Assembly (NCBI GenBank): GCA_021018815.1
Contig: JAITYX010000007.1
Coordinates: 10,912,001 to 10,976,000, forward strand
Source of the DNA: Talinum fruticosum
Taxonomy: Eukaryota > Streptophyta > Magnoliopsida > Caryophyllales > Talinaceae
Length of the DNA: 64,000 bases
Reading direction: 5' to 3'
Shown here piece after piece: positions 36,301-48,300 of this stretch (positions are counted from its first letter, which is position 1; every line of letters starts with the position of its first letter). The position numbers and the translations under genes are program-made. A model generated the notes under the pieces. It saw only the letters and a list, made by a program, of their open reading frames with translations, ran no database searches and had not been told where the DNA came from.

Positions 36301-39300
36301 ATAAACAGGTTGCAAGTCCGGTACATTGGCCAAATCTGTGGAATATCCATTGCCAAATTGTCAATTTACCAATAAATTGTAGGCTTAATAAGAATTTTGC
36401 ATTTTTTTCACGAGATATGAAGCCTTGCTTGAGATCGTCTTATGTAAGACATATCATGAGATTGATGTCTTTTTATAGTGACTTTCAATAATAGTTGGGG
36501 TGACTAATAGTTTATTTAGGAGTGCTATAAAAATAACTACTAGTCCCTTTGTTTCACAATACATGTTATTTTAACTAACTTTTTTCGTTTTACAATATTT
36601 GTCACTTCACAATCCCAATGACATATTAATGATTATTTTACCCATTTTTTCCTTATTAATTTTTTCTCTCTCTCTTTTTCTGTTGACTTTCCTTAGTTTG
36701 AATGAAATCTTGGGGCAACTTGGTCTTTTAACACAAATGTAGTCATATTTGTGCTTCCTTGGTATTCCCTCACAACTAAAAAACGACAAGTATTGTGAAA
36801 AGGGGGAGTAGATAAACTATTAGTCACCGTTAAATTAAAAAGTCAGTCTCAAACATATTATTAACCATGTCGCATCAAAGCCTCACCCCTAGAGGAGTCT
36901 GTCCCACAATAATTTTATATGAGATGGTCCCACGCAAGAATTTGTGATCAAATAGTGGGCATCCTGAGAGCCAGTTATGATATTTTTAATTTCCTGTATT
37001 GTTCTGGCTATTCTTGGGAAGTTAGTACTCATAAATGTGAATTATTTTTTAGCAGGTCAAAGTCTATAGCCGAACTGAGGATGGAAAGTGGGAAGATCGA
37101 GGAACCGGCCATGCAGCTGTTGATTATACAGAGGTTTGGCATTTAAGCAGTATATTACGATGTTATGGCTCTTCCACATTAGCTATACTTTTTAACTGTC
37201 CAATATAATGTTAAAATGCAGAAGTCAGATGATCTTGCCCTGTTTGTCTTTGATGAAGACAACAATGCGACCATACTAATGCATAGGATTAGTCCGGATG
37301 ATATTTACCGAAAACAGGAAGGTACTAAAGTGCTTCAAAGATACTGTTTGACTGCCGTTTTGCTCTATCTGGATTCAGCTGCAAACTTCATATTGGTCTG
37401 CTTTTCTAGATACTATTATTTCCTGGAGGGATCCATCTTATTCTACGGAACTAGCCCTTAGCTTCAGAGAGGCTGCTGGGTGTTCGTATGTGTGGTATGT
37501 ATGTGAATCTGGGGCTCTATCAGTATGAGTTTTCAACTTTTTGCTCTTCTAGTGCTTAAATTATTGTGTTAAGCTGACTATCGGCCACCTCAAATGAGGA
37601 AGAGCAAAACTTTCCATTATCCAATTCATTTATAGGATGCTAGCTTTGCATCCAATTCTTTTGTTCATTTTATATTAAATATATTACCTTTTCCTTATCA
37701 TTTTTTTGGGTGTTATGCAGGGATCATATCTACAATGTGCAGAGGAGTTCACATTTTGGTGCCCTTAACCGTAAGTCTCATTTTTTCTTTTTCATTTTTC
37801 CAAATCCTCTTTTCTAAATGTTATTTTGCAACTGGGTTGTCGATGACAATAATGTGATTGTTGACATGAAGTATAAAGAGATTTGATTGCAGCATTTAGG
37901 TGGGGAAAATTGAGTGGATATGAAATGAATTGATCAACAGAAACTGCACAGGCTTGAGGTGGGATAAGAATATGGGAAAATTAGGAAATATTCTAATGTT
38001 TTGAATTTTTAAAAAAATCTTGATATAATATTTTGTATCTTGAACACACTTCCTCTCCCTCTTCTCATAGAGTGTAAAAAATAAAATAAAAATTTGTGCA
38101 CTATGATTGTCTGGACTCTGGCCCCATACCTTGTGTATTTGGTGCATCACTGTTCACTTGAGTCCTCTGAATAAGAATGCTTGATCCAATGTAATTACTT
38201 TAAATGATTTCTTGTTCTACTTTCTCTTTTCTTCCCTTTGACTTCTCCATATGAGGGTAGCTCAGTGTTTAATTTGCGGTAACTATCTTGACAGTCTCTC
38301 CACAATCTCATCCTATAAATGTTAAATCAATGCTTTGTAGTTTGTATGTCATGATGCTGTGCCAACGACTCAGTGTGCTCAGTGCATTTTTATTTGTCTT
38401 TGGCAATTCTGTACCGTTTTGGTTTTTTTGCAGGTCCACTTCTAGTGGAGTACTTTTGGGCTCTGAATTTGGACGCTTAGCTTTGGTTCTGTCTTCTGTT
38501 GCTGTTCCTTTTTGATGTAGTACTTCTATAATTTTTTATTTGTTAACTTAATGCAGATGATACATTTCATGGCGTTAACAGTGAGTTGCGGGAGCTGCCT
38601 ACTGTGGCACTGTCAACACTGCCATTGATATTAAAGGTCTAATTTCTGCGTTTGTTTCTAAACGATTGGTATGTGTACCAGTATTGGCAGATTGTTGCTG
38701 ATTGAAAACTCTTGCTTGTGTGCTGGACTAACTTTGATGCTCATAAAGCTTCTTGTTTGCGTGATACATTGAGTTGTGAATTGATGAAGTGAAGAAAAAA
38801 AAAGCAACTATCATCTCTCTTCTCTAGAACTTCTGTGATGTCTTTGAGGTTCCATGGTCCTTAGTGCACAGCTTGTTTGGACTTTGGTAGCCGTTGCTTG
38901 TAAGCAATGTTTAATTTTCTTTTTACATTTTTGAACTTGTGATCCAATTTATTATAGGATTTTTGGATGGGAATAATATGAAATTTGGGGGCATTGGTAA
39001 AAAATAATACAACCTTTTTCTGGGCCATGAATAGTGTGAATTTTGACACTATTTAACGATTTCAGAACACAACCGAGTTTAGGGGTTGGAACTCGTCTGA
39101 GGTAGTGTCAAAATTTTTACCGTGTATTGTTGAGGTTTAATGGCCACATAAACAAGCTTCCATGTATTGGGGAATTAACCGGAATAAAAAGGTTATTTAT
39201 GTGACCATTAAACCTCAAAAATACAAGGTCAAAATTTTGACTCTATCCGACATGTCAACTCTCGACGCGTTCCGGCCCCCAAACTCGGTTGTGTTTTGAA

Positions 39301-42300
39301 ATCGATAAATAGTATTAAAGTTTGTCGTATTTTTTTGGCCAATACTCCCAAAGTTTATATTATTCTCATCCAGAAATCCTTTATTATATCCCCATTTGTG
39401 GGTGTTAATGCCCAAGTGCTCATCTCGTAATGGCAATACATTTGGCCTTGGATGGTGAAGCTTAAGTTGTTATTATACATACATGCATTCATACATATAT
39501 ATATATGTATATATATATATAGGTAAAAAATTGTCAGTGAGAGAAAGAATACTTGGCATCTAGGGTTCAAGCTGCCTAAAGATTCAATTCCATCAATTAA
39601 GGAGGAACAAAGTTATTCCTCTTCCTAAGTACAATGTCTTGAACTGCTGGTCTTTGATGCACTTTAAGGGAATCTCAACACCATTGTAATCCTATTTTGC
39701 ACTATCCAAATCATCCAAAAAAGGAATGTGGAACGGCTAGGAGTTTAGTTTTGACTTTTCTTTCAAATCAAACCCTTGAAAGCAATTTGATGTTTGATAA
39801 AGATAGCCACAATCCAAGATTTCCCTGACAGCTTGGTGTTAACTCTTAAAGAGCTCTAACAAATGAGCAATAAAGGAGCATGTGGTCTGTGTGTGTTTTT
39901 TGTTTGGGGGAGGGATCCCCTTTGCCTGTAAACCACCAATTAACCAATTTATTTTTCAATGATTCTATTAACCAAGATCCCCCTTCTGGAAGTTATCATG
40001 TGGAAGTGTAAAAAAATTGCCATATCTTTTACTTCGTGCCCCTCTTTTACTATGGAATTTGAATTCATAATGCCTTCTTTGGTTTTGCCTATTGTTGTTG
40101 TCAGATTGTCGTAGAGAGTGGTATTACAGATCAAATGCGCCTGACAGAGCTTGTTTTACGCGATGTAAGTTTGGTTCTTTAGCTTTTCTGCTGTTGGATA
40201 ATGCTTTTTCGATAATAAATGGTAAGAGTTCTATGATTTTTGCAATTTTTGTGTTGACCAGGGCCCCGTATATTATTTCTGCAGATAGTTAGTAATGGAC
40301 GGTGACAAAATGTTTATCATTCTTATTCTTCTTGTAAAATTTGATGTGCACGAAATCCCCAATTTTTCTAGTTTTTTCTTGCATAGGTGATCTTTGTGTC
40401 TCTACAATGTGCGTCTTTTTTTAGTCAAGCATCATTTGCAAAGCTTGTAGGGGAATTTCTGTCCACTTTCTTTGGTGGACTTCCCTTCTGTAGTTGCCTA
40501 CCTATTGGCAAATTTTATATGGGATTGATTTACACATACCTTTGAAAATGGATTGTCTAATACCTGATAATTGGGAGGAACTAAAAGGGACTTTGTATTG
40601 GAGATGAAATGACTGTATATTCATTCTCCTTATGTGGAAGAGTAATTATTTGTTTGTGTGAATGTTGATATTTCTAGTTGACTCTTGATATTGTCTTCTA
40701 CTGTATGAGTGACTGGAGGTTGTTAGTGAATAGCTTTCTGGCAAAAAAATATTATGTTTTTTATTTTATAAAACTTGGCTTGGGATCTTACACTGCCATT
40801 TGTGGATTGTGCAGCAAGAATTTTTCGAAAGTTGATGGATCTGTTTAGGATTTCTGAGGACCTCGAAAATCTTGACAGCCTTCACATGATCTATAAAATA
40901 GTGAAGGGAATCAGTAAGTTCACCACATATTTTTGTTCCCTTTTTCTGCCACTTTTTGCCCCCTCCTGAACTGGTGCTAATTGTGTCATTTGCTGTTAGT
41001 GTGATGTGATTTTTTTCCTTTCATTTGCAGTAATGCTTAATAATCAGCAGATACTTGAGAAGATATTTGGAGATGAATTCATTATGGATATCATCGGCTG
41101 TCTTGAGTGTAAGTTTCTTCACCATCTCAATTGTTATACATGCAAATTCACAATGCCTAATGTGTGTGGTTGGCTGCATTCTACTTTATTGAGCTGAGTA
41201 TGTGGGATGAAATGCTTTATGATTCTGCTATTCAATGTGTACGTATGGATTGCTTTTCTTTGGGGTTTGTTCTAGTCGGAGTTTGGTTAGTTCAATGTTT
41301 GGTTGTTCTTATCCATGTATTTAGAAGATGCTGAGCTCCTTTGAAATAAATGGACTGATTAAACATGACATTCCACGGGTATCAATCCAATGCAGTTTCT
41401 GCAGAGACTGTTTTAATACATGCTTACCTATTGGTAACCAGAAGTTATGTCGGCCATTTTGCACCGACTTTTTGCGTGTTTGAGCCCTATCTGCTACATT
41501 GATTGGTGATTAATCCTAGTAGATCTTTTGTTTAGATGATCCTGAGGTTCCTCATGTTCGACATCGTGATTTTTGGAGCAGCATGTGGTTTTTAAGGAGG
41601 TATGTTTCTCTACCATATCTGCTCTTCATTTTCCTACCTGGATGGAGTGTGGGATGGTGCACCAACTCAAAATACGGGTTCTCCTTCTGTGACCTTCTGA
41701 GTACAACTATCTTTTACGTTTTTGAATCTTGGTGGTCATTCTGATAGATTGCTTTGTTTTGTTTTTCTGTAGGCCATACCTATCAAAGATCCTGTGGTTT
41801 TGTCAAAGATACACCAGACTTACAGAATTGGTTATCTGAAGGTCTGCATTTGGTTTTTCTGGCCTTAGTTGCTTGCTTGTGCTCTGTCAGTTTCTCTTAA
41901 GAATCTTAGTGTATTCCCATAAATTTCTGTTAGGATGTGGTCTTACCCAGAGTCTTGGACGATGCGACTGTTGCAAGTCTGAATTCTATTGTACATGCAA
42001 ATAACGGTGTTGTAAGTTCTGCTATTTAAGTTTCTGCAGTTATTCATAGATGATTTCTTTTGTTTCCTTTTCTCATTATTAATGTTTAAATTGGAGCTAC
42101 TGCATGCAGGTTGTTTCTTTGTTGAAGGAAGACAGTAATTTCATCCAAGAATTGTTCTCGAGGTTGAGATCATTGAGCACATCATTAGAATCAAGGAATA
42201 ATTTGGTAATTTGTTGATTTTGATTCATGTTTTATATTGTACGTGATGTGGGTAGAGTTTGTGCTCTCCTTTTTGGCATTCTTTCTGAATAGTTCATCTC

Positions 42301-45300
42301 TTCCATGACCATATCCTGATAGAGAAATTTGTAAAATTATATGCTGCATGACTAGTAAAAGTGGGAAGATTTTTCTAGGATGCTTTGTTTGTGTCTATTC
42401 CTTTCGGTTATGAAATATTAGTTATTTTTCCCATGAAGAAAAAAAGCAAAGAGGATGAAGAGCAAGCATCCAAAATGACTTACTAGTTACTTTGGTTATC
42501 TGGTGAAGTACATTGAACGAAAGAATCAGCATTTGGGGGCAAAAGTTATGTCTTCTCGAGATTTAATCTTGCTTGTTTGAGAGTTTTGTTTAGTCAAAGT
42601 CAAGTGATTATTGTGTACGACATTTTACTTTTTTGTATTTTGTGGATCATACTATTCTTGAATACTTTAAGGGTATTTTGATCCTTCTAGTTTCCCCTTA
42701 TGTACATGGGTGCACCCCTCGATGTGCTTTTAATATACTTATTGATTATTCAATAAAAAGATCCTAAATTACGGTCTAGATGGGAGTTTATCTGCAAAAT
42801 ATTTGACATCAAATCAAGATGAACTCGAATTCTCATTCTCTTGTAAGTGCAAGATTTTAATCAACTTATCCATTTTATATGGATTGGGATTTCAACTCCC
42901 CATAACAACCCTCCTATTTTTCCTGCCACTTTTTTTCCCACCACTTAAAAACACCGTATAAGGACGACCTGATAATTGGATTCACCCTTAAGTCGCTGGG
43001 GTGTCATTGGGTTTCGAACTTTCTGGGGGTCTATGGGGTTTAAGTCTTGTGTGCCTGGGAGAGGTTCTTTGAAAGGAAAATGAAGAAAGCACTCATGTCC
43101 TTTCGTGGGGTAAAAGAAAAACAAAGATTCCATTGTCGTTTTTTGGATGAATATTATTGGGTTGTTCGAGTATTTCTTGTTTTTCTTGGGTACGTTCCCT
43201 TGGATTATGATGGTGTTCAACATATTTTGTAAAATGTGTCATTCAATAAGGTCTAAGGATCTGCAACTCTATAATATTGTTATGAAATGGAAATTGTAGG
43301 AAGCCCTTTTAACTCTTGTAATAGAAGAATTTGGAAAAATATGAGTAAACATGAGGATATATGATATCTTAGGTTTTTGTCCTTGCCCTTCGCTTTTAAT
43401 TACTATTCTTAGGGCTTGTATTATTGCAAATGCCTGTTAGGTGTTATAAGTTCTACCTTGTGCTGTTATAGCCTATCATTTCAAATCCTATTTGTACTCT
43501 AAAAGTCCCACCCCCAGGCAGGGTGTGTGTTGAGTTGGGGTCTGATGTAGTAACTCCCTGAATTGCACAAATTACAGAGAGCGGTTTCCTCAGATGCTAG
43601 ATTGGCCTGACTTAATTGGCACTTTGATTTCAATGGTTGTAGGTATACTTTTGCTCGAGTTCTGCACTTTAAGTAAAAGTCTTCAGACTGTTCAGCAGCA
43701 TAGACTCTTTAGGTATGTCGACAAAAGTTATCTCATTCTGGCAATTTAGGCGATTTTTTGCCATATTTTGGCTGCTTCCCTTTTTTTTGGGGGGTTATGA
43801 GTTGTCATTGTTTTTTACTTGTCATTTCTACTGTTCACATTGGCTGATTTTTGTCTTTTATTTCCCTGAGATATCTGTAGAGATCTAGCAAATGAAGGCC
43901 TTTTCGACATCGTTAGTGATATTTTGCAGAGGGAAGACAAACGGCTTGTTTTAATTGGGTAAATGGCGATTCTCACTCATTTGTATTGTCATTTTTGTTG
44001 GGCATGATCTGTAAACCTTGTTCCATAGGGACGTTTGCTCTGGTCAACAGACCAATATAACTAGAAAATCTTTATGCTGGTTTATAGTGATATATGTGCA
44101 AGATATGACGTGATGTACTAGAAAATCTTTATGGTGATTTATAGTCAGAATGTGAAAATAGGAATTGAAGTGCACAGTTCTCATGTCATTTGGATTGTTT
44201 TTTCTTTTTAACATATTTTTGACGAATTGCTAGTGACATTTCTTTCTGATTGCTGCAGGACAGATATCCTTATACTTACCTTGAATCAGGATCCAAACCT
44301 TTTGCGTTCTCATGTTGTTCGACCTGAAGGGACCCAGCTGCTCGGTCATTTGGTATGCAATTTCACTGATTTGCGGCTAGATATAGATTTACTGGGTTTA
44401 GATTCTTTAGAATTGGAATCAAATAGTAACTACTTGAATTATTTACTAATTGGAAACAAGAATAGCTGTTCTTCGAGGATATGGGGTAATTTTGGGAGAA
44501 CATAATCCCACACCTGAGTAGAAGTGTAGACCAGTATGTTTATGCTGCTGAAAATGCCAATGTTTGATTGTGCTCTTGCACATCCAAAGGGAATACTTAA
44601 TTGTGTTCTTGCACATTGGAATTTTTTAAAAGCTGAATTACTTTCACCATTAGGAGGAGACTAGGATAGATGACTTGCTGAAAGTTTCTGTTTCTGTGAA
44701 GTGGTCGCCCTTCCCGACCAATTATTGCCATATTCTGCAAGCTCTGTCCATTATGGGCTTGCATATTTGGTTGTCTATAAGAGCCTGATCACAGTACTTA
44801 TCCATTTGCATGATGGTGTGTGATGCCCTGAACCCAACTGTCCCAGTTGAAGACTACTTCTCTGCTAGCTTTTGGGCTTATCTTAGTCAGAATGGAGACA
44901 TTGTACATACATGCAGTAATACTATACTGGAGATTAGTTCTGGGCCTCCAGTTCTTGAATGTCATCTTGGTGTAGTATTGATGTCACTAGTTGTCCAGCA
45001 AGCAGCTAACCAAACTGGAGTTGAAGGATGAGGTGGTTTGGCGTTTTTTTTTTGGTTTTTTATTTTTGATTACTGTTTCTGCCCAATTTTTGGCCCTATT
45101 GTTGGAGTTATAAAATCAATAACCCCAATGAGTGAGCTTTTTAGGATTAATTATAACTGTCTTTTGCTTTTAAAAAATGGTACCTATACTGTATGATCAG
45201 TTGTGTAATGTCTCAAGGTCTTTCCTTGAAGAGCAATTAAATGGTTGATCTTAGGTGATTCCTACTGGGTCATTATGAAATTGCAGATGGAAGGACCCAA

Positions 45301-48300
45301 CAATGGAACAAGTAATTTTGCAAGGACTCATATTTAGGTTTGACCAATTAATAATCACCCCTAGGAGTTCATGGGGAGGGGGTGAGGAGGTTGGGTATTT
45401 AGTGCTGTGCGATTGGCAAGGGAAGCATAGCCAAAGATGGTGTGAGAAAGGTAGAAGACCTGTATTTCCAACCCCCTTCTCTCTTAAAAAAGAAAAAGAA
45501 AGACCCTCCCATTTATACTGGCATTGGCATCCAAAACTTGTCCTCATTTTGTGTGGTAGATGCTGATATTGCTTGTAGATAGCCATTATGGATTTACCTT
45601 TTCTCCGATGGAAGAAAATAGCTGATAATGCACAACTTGGTTTGTTGTGTTCAGGTTCAAGGTATGCTTACAGATTTTGGGGATGACATGCACTGTCAAT
45701 TTCTAGAAATTCTCCGGACTCTATTAGATGCATACTCGTTGTCAGGGTCTCAGGTATGTATGCTCTTTTTCCAAACTGTATGTAGCTTTTACCTTGCCGT
45801 TTGCCATGTCTTGAAACTTCATTATTAATTTGCATACGATAATGCATAATCCACTGACTGTCCGTCATTGTTATGAAATTGTTTCCTATGTCCTTTGTCT
45901 TCATTTTTAAAACCAACCCCTACTTTTCCTTCAGATTAGTGGGCATAAAATGGTTTTAATCTATGGTCCAATGCAAACAACCTTTATTCAATTTAGGGAT
46001 AAGGTTGCTACACTCCCTCCATCGGCGCACGATGGTTGGGGGGGTTGGGCTTCGGTTTGGATTTGGATTTGCTCCTCTTTCCTCATCATTTACACAACAA
46101 TTCATGAGATTGAAGACTAAGCATTGCCATGCTTTCTATTCAATTGATTTGGTTAGTTTTCATGGAGGAATGGAGCAAGGGCAACTATTTTGGGACCACC
46201 TTCATTTTGTTTGTTTCATTCTCCTCAACCAGTCCGTACATGTGTGTCTCTCATCTAGGATTGTGCATCGGTTTCAATTGAGGGACTCATTTAGGGATGA
46301 CACAATTTCATTAAATACTACCTTTATTCACCTAGGAAGATTATGTGTGATAGTTTGCTATGAAGTATACTCCACTGAATGGAAACAGAATCCGTATTAC
46401 TTCCGATTTTTACATTTGCTGCAGTTATTTGATTCTAAGTTTGTGTAAGCCGTGATTAAAAAAAGTTTGTGTAAGTCATCCATCATTTAATTGACATAAA
46501 TTCTGGATCAAGTTGCTGGTCTCCCTTGGTTCATTTGCTGCGGTTCTTTTTCAGAGAATGTAAGCAACTTGTTTTTAACTGAACTGCGTGTGAACTTTGT
46601 AAGACAGATTATATGGGTCTTCTATGGGAAAACCAAGTTTTCTTCTGCTGAGTGACTATAATCATGAATTGTTAGAACAGAAAAGGGTAGTTGGGTCATT
46701 AGGGGTGGAAATATTCTAAGATTGTGTAGGACCATCATATCATCTATGGTTTCAGCCAATATAAGGTGATACTGTACTGTTGCTGTAGGTTTGATCTCTT
46801 ATGGTGTCTGTTGTATCTGTTGGCTATGCCACTGATTTTCTTGTTCTTACTTGGTGTTTTTGATAATTGGTTGGAGCTATCAATAATTTTGTGATTTTGG
46901 ACCATGTCATGTTGATTTAGTGTGGTTGAAATATTTTCCTCTCCATTAAAGACCTTTAGCACTGCTCTTAGCAGAAATCCACTATGCATTAGAAGTCACA
47001 ACCTGTTTGAAATTACGTTTGTAGGTGTAACATGATTGTTGACTTTATTTAGAAAATGTTGCTGACGAACCCCCTCCCCAAAGGGGGAAAAAACTGTTCT
47101 GAAATTTTCTTGTTTGATAGATTTTTCCCTGTGCCTTAGTTCTTTTTATGATTTTATTTTAGTTCTTGTTATGATTTTATTTGATCTTGTTATGTAATTG
47201 TGCCCCATCATATGTTGCATTTCAGAGAGATGCCATCATTGAGATCTTTTATGATAGACATCTGGGCCAGTTGATAGATGTCATAGTGTCGTCATGCTCG
47301 GGTGCAAGCAGCAGTACGGCTAAACTTGCCGTTGGAGATTCTGTAAAACACAGCAACACAAGGCCAGAGATTCTTTTGAACATCAGTGAATTGTTGTGCT
47401 TTTGTGTCTTGCACCATCCATACCGCATAAAGTAAGCATTTTTCCATCCTGCTTGTGCTGCTGCTGCTGTAGTGTATAATTCCTTTGCTTTGCTGCTGCG
47501 CTTCAGGTGCTACTTTCTTCTTAACAATTTGATGGACAAAGTTCTGCTGTTGACTCGTAGAAAAGAAAAATACCTGGTAGCTTCTGCTGTGAGATTCATC
47601 CGAACTGTGATTTCACGCAATGTAAGGGTCCTGCTTTTTATTTGTTCTGTGTAGTTTTTTTTTTTGGAGGGAGGGGAGGGGGTTGAATTCGTGAGGTCTC
47701 TTATTTCATTGGTTTCAGCAAATTCCTGTCCTGGGCTTCTGGATTCTCTTATCATTTCTTTCGGTCTTGCAAAACGACCTGCTGGACAGGGTACTTCCAG
47801 ATCAGCCTTTTCCACATCTGCTTGGTGGCTTCTTAGATTTTTTTAATTACTTTTAAACTGGTTTTTTGAAATGATGTTGGTTTGTTTGCTTAGTTACCAT
47901 GAGTTATCATAATCCACATCCTAGTCCTTTTAGATCTGGCAAAACTTGACCTATGTCTGATTAACCAGACCTGATCTAGGCCTAGAATGGGGAAACTTGA
48001 TATGGACTTGAACCCGGATGGCCCTAACTGCACCCAACCCAATCATTCATCATCCTTAGCATGATCCAGCCTGAAATTAAGCTGATGCAAACTTTCTCAA
48101 TTGCATACACAACAACAATAATGCTGGGTGTTTCACGGACTATTCAAAATGAGAAGAATATTGCATCGTCGTGTATGAGATTTTCCGATGTCATGAGGTT
48201 TTTTCCCCTACTGTATTCTAGGCTTTTTCTTATTGAAATTCTCTGTTATTAATGGTTATAGGATTCTCAGTCAACAGCTACTGAACATTATGTTGTTTTG

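Noticed and set aside
45963..46448. A 161-codon open frame in PP4R3 intron 17
   Set aside because: Composition is irregular, it matches no family I know, it lies wholly inside an intron, and neighbouring exons splice cleanly across it. Most likely a chance frame.
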